Source of the DNA: Anthoceros angustus
Lineage: Eukaryota; Streptophyta; Anthocerotopsida; Anthocerotales; Anthocerotaceae
Length of the DNA stretch: 64,000 bases
Direction: 5' to 3'
Assembly (NCBI GenBank): GCA_010909165.1
Contig: VJWM01000103.1
Span: 992,001-1,056,000, forward strand
Positions 22,881 to 35,457 of this stretch are shown here, one piece after another. Within the stretch, counting starts at the first letter, position 1. The number at the start of each line of letters is the position of its first letter. Under the pieces are notes generated by a model, which saw only the letters and a list, made by a program, of their open reading frames with translations, did not search any database and was not told the origin of the DNA. Both the position numbers and the translations under genes were made by a program.

Positions 22881-24620
22881 CATGAAAAGGTGAAGGCCAG
22901 GATCCGCACCCCCTATGCCGCCTTTGACCTTTTGGATTTGCTTTGCAATATAGGAGTGAGCAGGGAGATCCATCTTCTCCTAACTTATTTGGCTTCTACA
23001 TTCAGATGAGGTGGAGTCTTGGGTTGCGGAGTTTGGGGACCCTGGTTGCCTTCTCTCCTTGGTATACATAGCTATCTTCTTGTATGCAGATGACATTGCC
23101 CTTTTGTCTCACTCTCATGAGGACCTCCAACGATAATTGGACATATTGTCCCGCTTCTGCGAGGCAAGAGATTTGGAAGTGAACTTGAAGAAGACCAAGA
23201 TCATGTGTTTCAATCGGCGGGACCCAATTCATCACAACTTGAAGTTCTTCTATAATGGTCAGCCTGTGGAGACTGTTCGATCTTATGTCTACCTGGGTGG
23301 CACTCTCTATGGCGCGACACTTCGGTGGAAGCTCTCTGCCTCTGCTCGCATTGCTAAAGGGGCACTCTCTATGGCCCGACACTCCGGTGGAAGCTCTCTG
23401 CCTCTGCTCGCATTGCTAAAGAGGCACTCTCTATGGCCCGACACTTCGGTGGAAGCTCTCTGCCTCTGCTGGCATTGCTTAAGGGGTGCCATCGGCGTGT
23501 GAGGTTTGGAGACAGTGCTCTAGGATGCACATCAAGGACATCCCCACTCAGCAATGGCAATTTAACATAGTTGTCGTTCTTTCGTTTATGTATGCGGCCT
23601 AGTTTTGGGAACCTTGTCTCTCGTTGGACGACTAGTACAAGGTGGAAGAGGTCCTGACATCCTTTCTTTGGCCCCACATTGCATGTGAGAAGTCCGTCCC
23701 CCTTGCCATCTTTCTTGCAGAATTTGCCACCTTCCCCCTTGAACTTGAGGGTCTATTTCGCCTAACCAACTTTCTATACCGCCTCTATTCTTTAGAAGAA
23801 GCTCAGTCCACTCCCTCATACCTCCTCCTTGCCTTTCAGTCCTCCCGAAAGTTAGCCTCTTCAGGTAACAAGACTTGTTGGTATGCCCAGTCTTCGTCGT
23901 GGCTCTAGAAGTTTGGATTTTGTCATGAGAGTCTTCCAGCCCACCCCCTCTTCCAGTTTTTATCCCCTCCCCCGAATATGTCCATCCGCCTTGAGTTGCA
24001 AACTATTTATTTGTCCTATACTTGGTCTCCTATCTCTCCCTTACCCACTAAGTTCGATACCTATAAACAACTTTTTCGCATCCTTTCCAACTTTGGAAAA
24101 CCAGTGCTTCCTCTCTATCTTCGCACCCATGTGTCTTTCAAGCTAAGGATGATTACGGGTCATCTTCGTGTCGGGTCTCACCGCCTCAGGATTGAGACTG
24201 CCAATAGATGGCTACGTCCAAAGCCACCAAAAGAGTCCAGAATTTGCAGGTTATGCAACAGGGGTGTTGAGACAGAAGAACTCTTCGTGTTCCTCTGTCC
24301 ATTTATGAAGATATTAGGCGTACTTTTATCAATCTATTTACGACAGCTCGATCTTTACTCAGGGATTTTCTCTCTTTTCCTAATCCCATTATTGCAGGAG
24401 CTTGCTTTAAACAAATGTGGGATGTGAGAACACAATATATTCAACTTTTCAACCTGCCGGATATTTGATTATGTTTCACAGCTATAGTTTCAAGACCAGA
24501 CTCAGAATAACAGTTAATTCTCATTATACCCTATGTAACTCTGCTATCAATTGAGTCCCATAATAGAAATCCGTCCTTAGTAGACTTAAATAAAAGTCGT
24601 CTTCTTCTTCTTCTTCTATG
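22880..24620 (+). mobile_element. LINE-type retrotransposon fragment (RT and 3' end)
   Basis: A frame with FLYADDIALLSHSHEDLQ-like text near 23080-23130 shows the YADD catalytic motif of a non-LTR reverse transcriptase. It continues as CEARDLEVNLKKTKIMCFNR and YVYLGGTLYG. A later open piece (about 24130-24300) has RLRIETANRWLRPKPP and CRLCNRGVETEELFVFLCPF, a His/Cys ending common after RT in LINEs. The copy is 5' truncated and frame-broken. It may end near the ctt microsatellite at 24599-24617, since some LINEs end in simple repeats. Target-site duplications were not identified. Confidence 0.7.
23299..23484 (+). repeat. 62-bp tandem triplication inside the LINE RT region
   Basis: Copies start at 23299, 23361 and 23423 (ggcactctctatggc...). 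The unit is not a multiple of three, so each added copy shifts the frame. It arose inside a coding segment that reads YLGGTL upstream. Confidence 0.9.
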
Positions 24621-24689
24621 CAGCTTATCTTATCTGATGTACAAAACACTCTGGCTTTGCTTATCGCGTAACGGGAGGCTATTAGGAAG

Positions 24690-25624
24690 CCATGGACATC
24701 ACATGCCACGGAGGACGTCAGACGCGCGAAGCATTTATCAATTCGGAGGTTGACACGCATGCTCGCGCTCACCTTTACGGCACGTTTTTGTTGTACAATA
24801 TTGTACAAATTCTGCAGTATGCGCGTGCTGCTGTACTGTCAGTGTCCCATGCAAGTGGCTCTGTGAGAGGCAGAGCAAAATCCTGATTCTTGTTTCTTTG
24901 CTACCTAGCTCAACGACACGCGAGAGAGGTATGTAAGAGGCATATAGCAAAGTGGAGGCGAAGCCACCTGCCTAACGAGGACAGGAAGCAGCACCAAGCC
25001 TACATTATTGTGAAGCCTCCTCTCTCACTCGGACAGGAAGCATACATTATTGAGTAACGTAAGTAACGTAGATGGCTAGGCTAATATAGCTAACATTTCG
25101 AATAGATTAGTCTAGGTGGTGTTTTGGTTAGACCTGGACTGGGTTGTATCGTTGTATCCTGGTAGCCTCGTGGTTGTTCCATCAAGTTTGGTGCTTCAGG
25201 AATGAAAAGACAGAAAGAAATGCCTGGGAACAGGTCGTGCCCAGACAAGGGACAGAAGCCCAGGATAGTCATTCCGTGTTTTCGTAGGTTGTGGATTTGT
25301 AGTGGCACCACCTGCCAGGGCCTGGGCCTCACTGATTTTTGTTGTATGCAACTTTGTGCAAGGAGTATGGTGTGCAATGGTATGACCACAACAGCTCAGA
25401 GGCAACTGATGAATTCCCTCGTAGTCCAGCAGAATGAGATCGATTGGCAATCACGTAAGTCAGCACCCATTCTGGATGGGATCCTCGCCTTCGTTTGCGG
25501 TGGAATGTTTCATGTGTGCAGCTCCAGGAGGGAACTTGGGAAATCCACTCAGCGACACCTGCATGTCGCTGCAAAAGCTGTTGTGCGGATTAGAAACGCA
25601 ATGTAATGCAACTAGTGCCCAGCC
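24690..25624. other. Spacer between LINE fragment and PPR gene
   Basis: It holds a second gtacaatattgtac palindrome near 24793 in a context like that at 20774 (cacctttacggcacgttttt versus caccttcacggctcgttttt), and a repeat shared with 21300-21400. The last few hundred bases should be the promoter and 5' UTR of the PPR gene; no element was identified with confidence. Confidence 0.5.
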
Positions 25625-28600
25625 ATGGCTCGGTCCTTCTTGAGAGCCATGGGTGGGTGGAGGCTGACAGGTGTTCACGGAAGAGCCCCCGCTTACCTGA
25701 CTTCACGGAACAAGTCAATGGCAAACAATGAACCCGCGAGGTGCAGCACTTTCGGAAGCAAGCAAGCCCGTCCAAGAGGACAACAGATGGGTCCTCGTGC
25801 CCCTGACCCTCGCGGATTTGCAGGATATGAAAGGAGTGTGACGGCTGAAACCGTGAGCAAACTGTGTCAGCAGGGGCAACTCACTGAGGCCGTTGATGCT
25901 CTAGAAGAGTTGGTGAACGCTGACGGTCGTACATCCACATCTCTCTTTTACACGGTCCTAAAAGAGTGTGTGGCTCAGAAGGATTTGCCTCTGGGTCGCC
26001 GTGTTCATGTTCTCACCGTGAAGAAGGGGTATGAGTGGGACACGTTCTTGTGCAACCACATTCTGCGAATGTATGCTTCCCATAAAAGGTTGCAGGAAGC
26101 TATGGATGTGTTCAGTACGGTCGCCAAACCAGATGCCTTCATGTGGTCTTCTATAATTTCTGCGCATGTTAAACACGGACAAGCTAAGCAGGCCATACAA
26201 CTTTATCATCAGATGCGCAGGACAAGTGTGAAACCAGATGCCCATGTGTATGCAGCAGCCCTTCAGGCTTGTGCAAAGGGAGCAGACCTGAAATCTGGGC
26301 AGGAGGTGCACGCTGATGTGCTGGCTAGTGGCATCGAGCATAGTTTGTTTGTTTCTAGTTGTTTAGTGGATATGTATGTGAAATGCGGCAGCTTGCAAGA
26401 TGCTCGAAGAGTGTTTGATGGGATGGGGGAAAAAAACGTGGTGACTTGGAGTGCCATGATATCAGGATATTCCCAGCAGGCCATGGGGCAGGAAGCGCTT
26501 AGTCTCTACAGGGCTATGCAAGAAGAATGCATGGTTGCACCTGATTATGTGACGTTTGTGTGCCTCTTGCAGGCATGTGCAAGTGTGGGCACTCCGGCTT
26601 TGGAGAATGGGAGGCAGTTTCATACGCAGATCAGAAACCGAAAACTTCAGGCTGATGTGGTTGTAGCCAACAGCTTAATAAACATGTATGCAAAGTGCGG
26701 CAGCGTACAGGATGCTCGGCATGTGTTTGATGGACTTCGTGAAAAGGACGTGGTGACATGGAGTACCATGATAGCTGGATATTCCCAGCAGGGCATGGGG
26801 CAGGACGCCCTGTCCGTCTACAGGGCTATGCAAGAAGAAGGCATCGTGGCACCCAATTCTGTGACCTTTGTGTGCCTCCTTCAGGCATGCGCAAGTTTGG
26901 GAACCTTGGCTCTTGAGAAGGGGAGGCAGGTTCATGCACAGATAAGAGAACGAGGGCTTCAATCTGATGTGTTTATAGCTAGCGGTTTGGTAGACATGTA
27001 TGCAAAGTGTGGCAGCCTAGAGGAGGCTCGGGGTGTGTTTGATGCACTTGATCAAAAGAATGTGGTGACTTGGAGTGCTATGATAGCTGCATATTCCCAG
27101 CAGAGCATGGGTCGGGAAGCCCTTGCTCTTTACAGAGCTATGCAAGAAGGAGGCTTGGCAGCACCCAACTCTGTAACATTTGTGTGCCTCCTGCAGGCAT
27201 GTGGAAGTGTAGGCACCTGTGCATTGGAGCAGGGGAAGGAGCTTCATGCACAGATTAGGGGACGAAGGCTTCAGGATGATGTGTTTGTAGCCAATAGTTT
27301 GATAAACATGTATGCCAAGTGTGGCAGCATAGAGGATGCTGAGAATGTGTTTGATGGACTTTGTCAGAAGGATGTTGTCACTTGGAATGTAATGATAGCA
27401 GGATATTCCCAGATGGGCATGGGACTGGAAGCCCTTCAACTTCTCATGACAATGCAACAGACAGGCATGGCTGCACCAAATGCTGTGACATTTGTGTCCC
27501 TCCTGCAGGCGTGTTCAAGAGCGGGCAGTGCGGCTTTGGAGAAGGGGAGGCAGCTTCATGCACAAATTAGAGAAAGAGGACTTCAGGGTGATGCAGCTGT
27601 TGGTGGGAGTCTGGTAAACATGTATGCGAAGTGTGGCAGCCTAGAGGATGCTCAGGTCGTGTTTGACGGGCTTGTTCAAAAAAATGTGGGGACATGGAGT
27701 GCCATGATAGCAGGGCATTCCCAGCGGGGCATGTGCGTGGAGGCCCTTCGTCTCTACAGGGCTATGCAAGAAGAAGGCATCGTGGCACCCAATTCTGTGA
27801 CCTTTGTGTGCCTCCTGCAGGCATGTGCAAGTGTGGGCACCCTGGCTTTAGAGGAAGGTAGGCAGCTTCATGCACACATTAGAGAACGAGGGCTTCAATC
27901 TGATGTGTTTATAGCTAGCGGTTTGGTAGACATGTATGCAAAGTGTGTGGCAGCCTAGAGGACGCTCGTGGTGTGTTTGATGCACTTGATCAAAAGAATG
28001 TGGTGACTTGGAGTGCTATGATAGCTGCATATTCCCAGCAGAGCATGGGTCAGGAAGCCCTTGCTCTTTACAGAGCTATGCAAGAAGGAGGCTTGGCAGC
28101 ACCCAACTCTGTAACATTTGTGTGCCTCCTGCAGGCATGTGGAAGTGTAGGCACCTGTGCATTGGAGCAGGGAAGGAGCTTCATGCACAAATTAGAGAAC
28201 AGGGACATGAGGCTAATAACTCCATAGCCAACAGTTTGGTAAACATGTATGCAAAGTGCAGCAGCCTAGAGGATGCTGAGAATGTGTTTGATGGACTCGG
28301 TGAAAAAATGTGGTGACTTGGAGTGCTATGATAGCTGCATATTCCCAGCGGGGCATGTGCGTGGAGGCCCTTCGTCTCTACAGGGCTATGCAGGAAGAAG
28401 GCAGCAGTGTGCCCGATTCCTTGACATTCGTGTCCCTCCTGCAGGCATGTGCAAGTGTTGGAAGCCCAGCGCTAGAAAAGGGAAGGCAGCTTCATGCACA
28501 AATTACAGAGCAAGGTCTTCAAGGTGATGTGATTGTAGCCAACAGCCTTGTGAACATGTATGCAAAGTGTGGCAGCCTAGAGGATGCTGAGAATGTGTTT

Positions 28601-30265
28601 GATGGACTTTGTCAGAAGGATGTTGTCACTTGGAATGTAATGATAGCAGGGTATTCCCAGCAGGGTATGGGACGGGAAGCCCTTCGTCTTTACAGGAGTA
28701 TGCATGAAGAAGGCGTGGATGCACCTGATTCTGTGGCGTTTGTGTGCCTCTTGCAGGCATGTGCAAGTGTGGGCACCCTGGCTTTAGAGGAAGGTAGGCA
28801 GCTTCATGCACAAATTACAGAGCAAGGTCTTCAAGGTGATGTGATTGTAGCCAACAGCCTTGTGAACATGTATGCAAAGTGCAGCAGCCTAGAGGATGCT
28901 CAGAATGTGTTTGATGGACTTTGTCAGAAGGATGTTGTCACTTGGAATGTAATGATAGCAGGATATTCCCAGCAGGGTATGGGACAGGAAGCCCTTCGTC
29001 TTTACAGGAGTATGCATGAAGAAGGCGTGGATGCACCTGATTCTGTGGCGTTTGTGTGCCTCTTGCAGGCATGTGCAAGTGTGGGCACCCTGGCTTTAGA
29101 GGAAGGTAGGCAGCTTCATGCACAAATTACAGAGCAAGGTCTTCAAGGTGATGTGATTGTAGCCAACAGCCTTGTGAACATGTATGCAAAGTGCAGCAGC
29201 CTAGAGGATGCTCAGGGCGTGTTTGACGGACTCACTCACAAAGACGTGGTGACGTGGAGTGCGATGATAGCAGGATATTCTCAGCAGGGTATGGGACAGG
29301 ATGCCCTTCATCTTTACAGTGTTATGCAAGAAGAGGGCCTTGTTGCTCCCAATTCCGTGACATTTGTGTGCCTCCTTCAGGCATGTGCGAGTGTGGCAGC
29401 GTTGCATCTGGGGAGGCAGCTTCATGTACAGATCAAGCACCAGAGGCTTGAAACTGATGTGCTTGTAGCAGGCAGTTTGATAAACATGTATGGAAAGTGT
29501 GGTAGCATGGATGAGGCACAGCAGGTGTTTGAGGGATTGCCTGAAAGAGATACTATCACCTGGAATGCAGTAATTGCAGGATACATCCGTCAAGGAGACA
29601 GTGACAAGGTCTTTAGCTTGCTTCTGAGAATGAGAGAGGATGGCATACAGCCAAATGGCATCACGTTCCTTAGCATATTAACAGTATGCAGTCATGCAGG
29701 TCTAGTGCACAAGGGGCGAGAGTACTTTGAGTCCATGAGCAGACAGCATGGCATCACTCCCAAGGTGGACCACTACACATGCATGGTGGATCTGCTGGGT
29801 CGTGCAGGATATCTGGACGAGGCACTAGCTTTAGTACGGGCAATGCCTGTAACGCCTAATGCTGCAGTTTGGCATACGCTTTTGGGTGCATGTCGAAAGT
29901 GGAGCAACGTGGAGGTCGGTCGCCATGCTTTCGATGAAGCTGTAAAGCTAGACGAGAAAGATGCGGCCGCATATGTGTTGATGTGCAGCATATACACTGA
30001 TGCTGAGATGTGGGAGCAGGCTCACGACATGCAGGTGAGAAGAATAATGACCAGGGCATGGAAGCAGCCCGGCCAGAGCTGGTGGACAGACTTGGACGGA
30101 ATGGTGCATAGTTTTGTCGTTGGGAATGAGAAGCATCCGGGTAGGATAAAGCTCTTGCCAAAAATGAAGGAAGGTCATGGGGTCGATCTGAGACAATTAT
30201 CTGATGTTTGGAAGGAACATCATGTGTGTAGGAACGGCGAGGAGCTGGCTACAGCACGTGCCTGA
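25625..30265 (+). CDS. PLS-class PPR protein, E/E+ type, with three frameshifts
   Basis: An Arg/Ser-rich leader (MARSFLRAMGGWRLTG) suggests an organelle transit peptide. Then come about 12 P-L-S triplets of roughly 103 residues, for example VVTWSAMIAGYSQQGMGQ (P), SVTFVCLLQACAS (L) and ANSLVNMYAKCGSLEDA (S). The end has E motifs (NAAVWHTLLGACRKWSNVE) and an E+-like GMVHSFVVGNEKHP. The DYW deaminase domain is absent, so any C-to-U editing would need a partner in trans. The frame breaks at about 27943 (extra gt), 28171 (GGGG to GGG) and 28305 (one A lost). The sum is zero and 28310-30265 is open for 651 codons. Repaired, the protein would be about 1546 residues. Target RNA unknown. Confidence 0.85.
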
Positions 30266-30379
30266 AGAAGACACCCTAAAGGACCTCCACACTCGCTGTG
30301 ACAAGTCTGCGGGTCTCGGTCCACTTTCACGCTGCCATGGTTTATCTATCGGAAGGAGGAAAGCGAACTATGTTATGCG

Positions 30380-30500
30380 TGGAATGCCATGATAGGAGGC
30401 CTCCGTATTCCCTGCAGGGCATGGGGCAGGAGGCCCTCGATCAGGGCCATGCGAAACGAAGGAATCGTTGCTCCTGACTCTGTGACACATGTATGCCTTT
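30380..30500 (+). pseudogene. Decayed PPR motif downstream of the PPR gene
   Basis: The stretch reads NAMIGG, then in another frame QGMGQEAL-like text and IVAPDSVTHVC. This is a P-motif remnant in several frames, just past the stop of the PPR gene, probably left by a past deletion or unequal exchange. Confidence 0.6.
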
Positions 30501-31329
30501 CACACCAATGGGCATGATAGCAGGAAGCGCATCTCATCCCAGGCTCGATGTTCCATCTCTTCGGCGACCAGCTCGTTGGTCTGAAAATGTTTGCATAGTG
30601 GTGAATTCTCTTCCCTGGTTTGTCATTTGCCCTAGTAAGACAGTGCCAGACATATTCCCAACACACATCCAGTTTGTACTGTATGTGCCCTAGCATTGAG
30701 CGACACCGCCAGATGAAGGAGCGTGTTTGAATTTCCAAGAAGTCCGGCTGGCGGCTGGCAACGTATGCTCCCGGATCCCAGTCGCAATTGGAGTCCCGAG
30801 ACTCCAGAGCGATCCTGGGGCTCTGCAGCGCGGGCCCGAGATTAGTAGTGTACATATGTATGTAGACCGGATGATCGAACTGAAAATGTCATTGGCATAC
30901 CTGATTGGGCTGTTGCTTTATCACATACCAGCGATTTGGAGCAGTTGTATTCTTGCTTCTTCATCATCATCATCATCATCTTCTTCTTCCTCTCCTATTC
31001 AGACATTCGGGGAAAGGCGTCTCTTGCATATTTATGTAAATATGCCTATATATGCCTCTATATGTACAGAAGGTGGGAGGTGCGGGTCACTTGTACCTTG
31101 TAAGGCAAGGCGGCTGTGTCGTCGTCTCACTGGGTCCTTGAGCGTCCACCAAATTAAAAGTTGGAAGGTGAAGATTCCGTGCCCAGGGTAGTCTATATCA
31201 ATCAGCCCAGGCGGACCGGGTGAGCAAATAATTCACTGTACAGGAACTGGATGTTGAGCTGAGCTCAGGAGTATGGCGCATTTGAGAATGTAATTGCGGG
31301 GATGTGGAATCAGGTATATAAATGGGAAG

Positions 31330-33330
31330 ATGAAGGTGCGGCGTGCAGGCCTGGGGTGCAGGATCCGGATCCGGATCCGTTGCTGGATCACAGTAGTAGT
31401 AGTAGTACTAGTAGTGGTGCTGTGGCTGTGTGTGGTTCCGGGATCGGGAGCCTGCAGTAGGGTCGGGCCCGAGGTGGTGGAGGTGCAGGAGCCGGCGTGG
31501 ACGGCGTGGGCATGGCAGGAGGTGAGCGACGGGGTGGGCAAGGTGTTCCAGGTACAGATTGGGCAGGAGAAGTCTGTGTGGCCGGCGCTGGACTTGAGGG
31601 GGCCCAGGCTGGTGGCGGCGCTGGTGCTAAGCGCGGTGGGCGCCTGCCTGGCCGGCGCCGGAGGGGTTGGCGGGACCGGGCTCTACGTTCCGCTCTTGCA
31701 CCTGCTGGTGGGATTCGACGCCAAGACGGCGACGGCGCTGTCCAGTGTCATGACTCTAGGAGGCAGCGTGTCCAACGTTTTGCTGACTCTGGGGCGGCCG
31801 CACCCGGACCCGGATCTGGACGGGGAGCCGCTCATAGATTTCAACGCGGCATTGCTGCTGCAGCCCAACATGTTGCTGGGGATCAGTCTGGGAGTGATTG
31901 CGAATGTCATGCTTCCCGCCTGGATGATCGTCGCGCTCGTGGCCTCCACGTTGGCCTACACGATGCACAGAAGCCTGCGGGAAGCCATGAGGTGCTGGGC
32001 GCAGGAGACGCTGTTGAAGCTGGGGCCTGGTTTAAATTTGTCGGAGTCCGTTAGCGTTGCCGGCCAGTCTGGCAGCAAGCTTAAGGATTCGGATCCAGAG
32101 GGCGGGGACCTGGACACGCCTTTGCTGGTGCCCTCGGGTGGCGAGGAAGAGGATCGCAATCGTACGGCTGGGCTCCCCTGGATTCCTGCAGAGCTTACTC
32201 GCGATCGCCCGATTCCCAAATTGTGTCCTGTGAAGAAGTTGGGGATGCTCGCTCTCGTGTGGTTCGTCTTCTTTGGCATTCAAGCGCTTCGAGGTCGCAG
32301 TTCTGGCCAGGTTAGATGTTCTTGTCCACACCTCCACTCGTACGTATGTACGTTGTGTGCATCCATGGTATAGCATGATGGCCAGCTGAGGACATGCAAT
32401 ATTAATCTGCTGCATATATTCATATGCAGTGTGGCCCGGGATACTGGCTTTCCACAGCCTGTCTGCTGCCTGTCTCTTTGGGATTCACATCCTGGATTGG
32501 AAGTGCTGGCAGACAGGCCCCAGACACTAGTTCTAGTGACGCCGTGCACGTGGGTGATCAGGTACTACTGCTTTCCTTCGTTCTTGCTTGCAACTGCTCC
32601 GCTCGTTTGCACTACCACCTCTATTTCCTTACACTTTCCCTTAAAGTATACATCTGCTTTCGAATTTGGGCTCAAGTGTTTCACCCCTCCTTGCGGAAGG
32701 TACGACAGGGTGGGATTCTGGTGACAGGGATGGCATTCCTTGGAGGACTGCTTGGAAGCATGTTGGGCTTTGGCGGAGGCATGATTGTCATTCCTCTTTT
32801 CCTGGAGATGGGGATGCCCCCGCAGGTGATTTTCCTCTCGCACTCTCGGATCTGGAGTGAACAATATTATGATCGGATGATTCACACTCTCATCACTTCT
32901 TCATTTCATATAGACCTATTTGATTTCACAAAGTTTTCCCTATACCGTCATAAGCTTACCGTGCACTCTTTTGTGTTGCCATGTTGAACAGGTGACTGGC
33001 GCCACGTGGTGTTTCATCACCTTCTTTTCCTCCTCCTTGTCCGTTGTCCAGTATTGGATGCTGGGCCGTATCCCAGTGGAGCATGCTCTTGTGTTTGCTG
33101 CCACTAGCTTTGTGGCTTCGGCGGTGCGGCAGATAGTTATAGAGCGTGTCGTCGTGCGATGTGGGAGGCCTTCTATTATCGCCTTCACCGTCTCGGCTGC
33201 TATGGGCCTGAGTGCCTTAACAATGGCAGGTTTTGGGGGCTATGATGTTGTCCAGCAATATCTTCGAGGCGAGTATATGGGCTTTCATCGACCTCGTTGC
33301 ACCGTGGGCGTCACGACCTTGGCTGGCTGA
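31330..33330 (+). CDS. TauE/SafE-family membrane transporter, copy 1
   Basis: Four exons, all phase 0: 31330-32310, 32430-32561, 32700-32825, 32992-33330, giving 525 residues. The N-terminus holds a hydrophobic signal-anchor-like run (ITVVVVVLVVVLWLCVV) partly made of gta repeats. The first half has ACLAGAGGVGGTGLYVPLL, GFDAKTATALSSVMTLGGS and ANVMLPAWMIVALVASTL. A hydrophilic loop with acidic stretches precedes KKLGMLALVWFVFFGIQALR. Exon 3 has LGGLLGSMLGFGGGMIVIPL and exon 4 SVVQYWMLGRIP. The paired GxGGG halves are typical of the family, whose bacterial members export sulfite or sulfonates; plant members are poorly assigned. The start is chosen because copy 2 begins with the same MKVRRAG. 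The C-terminus is longer than in copy 2. Confidence 0.85.
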
Positions 33331-33461
33331 GCAGGTGCTGGGGGAGCTGCGACTTGAGGAGCTTATGGGTAACGTCACCGATCTTACGGCCCTGGGTCGT
33401 GGTCTTTCCTTTGAGCAGGTGATTATCATGGTAACGCAACCCCGAGACGTCCAAAGCGCTG

Positions 33462-33590
33462 GTGCACAAAGCTGTCAGAGAAAACAACGGGCGCGCATTG
33501 GGTTGTCGAAGCTGGTGCACAAAGCTGTATGAGAGAACAACGGACTCTGGGTTGTCGAAGCTGGTGCACAAAGCTGTCAGAAAGAAAGGA
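33462..33590 (+). repeat. Roughly 50-bp tandem repeat, three copies
   Basis: The core gctggtgcacaaagctgt recurs three times with intervening agaacaacggg-type text, just past the TauE copy 1 stop codon. Confidence 0.85.
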
Positions 33591-33639
33591 CAACGGGCAT
33601 GCTTTTACTCTATATCAAATATCATATGTGTGTGTAGGA

Positions 33640-34620
33640 TAAGACATCCTTTGTGTATACAGAGCTATTATTATTGAGGTATATATAGAGTTATTATTAT
33701 TTAATAAAAAAAATAATGACAAGAAGCCCATCCACCAGGAGACAACCCAGGAGGACGGAGGGTCAAGATGAAAAGGAGCGACTAATAGCACTTTTAAATA
33801 ATCAACATTAGAATGCAGAGAGGACACTAAGGGAGCATTAAAATATTGTATAGATATATATTTTTTAGAATAACAGTATTCATCATTAAAAATAGAGGTT
33901 TTTCCCATGCACTCTTTTGGCATATGTCAAATTATACTATTAAATAAATATTATATGTCAAATAAAAATAAATTAATAAAGTATCATTATAAACATATAT
34001 TTGGTTGAAACTATAGATTAGTAAATATTGTATGGACTATGCTGTATAATGATTTGGTTGAAACAATATGAATTAGTAAATTAACGTATAAATATGTGGT
34101 GTGCACCATTATGTTGTATTTATAAACATTTGGTTGAAACGAGATGGATGAGTAAAATGTCCTACGAACATGTCGTATAGTAAAATATAGTATGAATATC
34201 TCGTATGTACTACAACATATTGGTCCATACGATATGTTCATACGATAATTCTTTCAACCAAATGATTATACAGTATAAATCATTTGATTGAAACGACATG
34301 GATGAGTAAAATGTCCTATGAACATGTCGTATAGTAAAATATAGTATGAATATCTAGTATGCACTATTATAACATATAATCATTTGGTTGAAAGAATTGT
34401 CGTATGAACATATCGTATGGACCAATATGTTGTATAATCATTTGATTGAAACTACATGGATGAGTAAATTGTTGTATGGACATATTATTTAGACCATTAT
34501 GTTATATAGATTAGTAAAGTGACGTATGATAGACCAATATGTTATATAATATTTGGTTGAGACTATAAAGATTAGGTAGCAAATATATTTGGTTGAGACT
34601 ACAAACAACGTCTGTGTAGA
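33640..34620. repeat. AT-rich repeat block with a long inverted repeat
   Basis: Degenerate units containing atttggttgaaac and atgagtaaaatgtcctatga recur many times. Within it, 34211-34270 and 34375-34434 are near-perfect inverted copies (about 60 bp each) separated by about 104 bp; this would fold into a long hairpin. No open frame or transposase is present. It could be a MITE-like element, or palindrome growth inside a satellite. Confidence 0.75.
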
Positions 34621-35457
34621 AAGGGGTTTCTCCTGTTAAAAGGGGTTTTGGTAAAAATCCCAACCCTATTTCGCTGAAAACTCAAATTGGTTTAGTTTTT
34701 GTTGTTTTTTGAAGGTGTTCATCCATCGGTTTCAGGGATTGACAGCTTCGGTGCCACTTCCTGTCAAAGTCATTTACACCGAGCTAGCGGCTTCTAATTT
34801 GGTTCACGGCGATTTATTAGGCATGATGAAGGGTCAGTGACCTCTTTATTCCATTATTTCTGCATGTCCGTAGTTCCCTAATTTTGTGTGATTCTTTAAG
34901 ATTTTGTATTCCAAGGGGAGCGGCGCAAGACGATACACAAGCAAACTTGCGACCGTGCAAAAAGAACGGGAAAAATGATCTTCTAATGGGAAAACATGTA
35001 CCATCCACTCATTTTAAATGTATTAAAAAGATCAAACATATCTTGGTTGCGACCAGATTGATACGCTGTTGACGGTGCTTCGTCAACACGAAGTGTTGCA
35101 TTGCGGGGGTATCCGAGTCTTGGAAACCCGACTATCGTTCACGTGTCTCTAGATGTCAATTGCAAGTGGGATATCGATGGAGAGCTCTGGCATTATGATT
35201 GGCGGATTTCAAGAAACATGGCGACGAAAAATGACTCCACGCAGCACTATATCTCCAAATATTGGGTTGCTCAAGATTTCCTCCTCCATGCTACAACTTA
35301 TGGTGCCCACATCTTGAGGGCAGGACCTTGAAACATAGGCATCAAGCATGCAGCCTTTACGAGGGATAGCTTATTGGTGACAGTTTGCTACTAGTGACAC
35401 CTATTGTCTGTGAGTGCAGCTGCCTAACCTTCAATAAGGCACCAGTGCTTGCACAGG

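Noticed and set aside
25940-29600. Minus-strand frames across the PPR gene
   Set aside because: They mirror the PPR repeats in antisense (recurring LQEAHK-like text) and carry no independent motif.
30265-30400. DYW deaminase domain after the PPR E motifs
   Set aside because: No HxE or CxxCH zinc motif was found after the stop or in other frames; only a PPR remnant follows.
35101-35331. Short frame with MRGYPSLGNPTIVHVSLDVN
   Set aside because: It has balanced composition but no splice partners or known motif; 76 codons alone are not enough.
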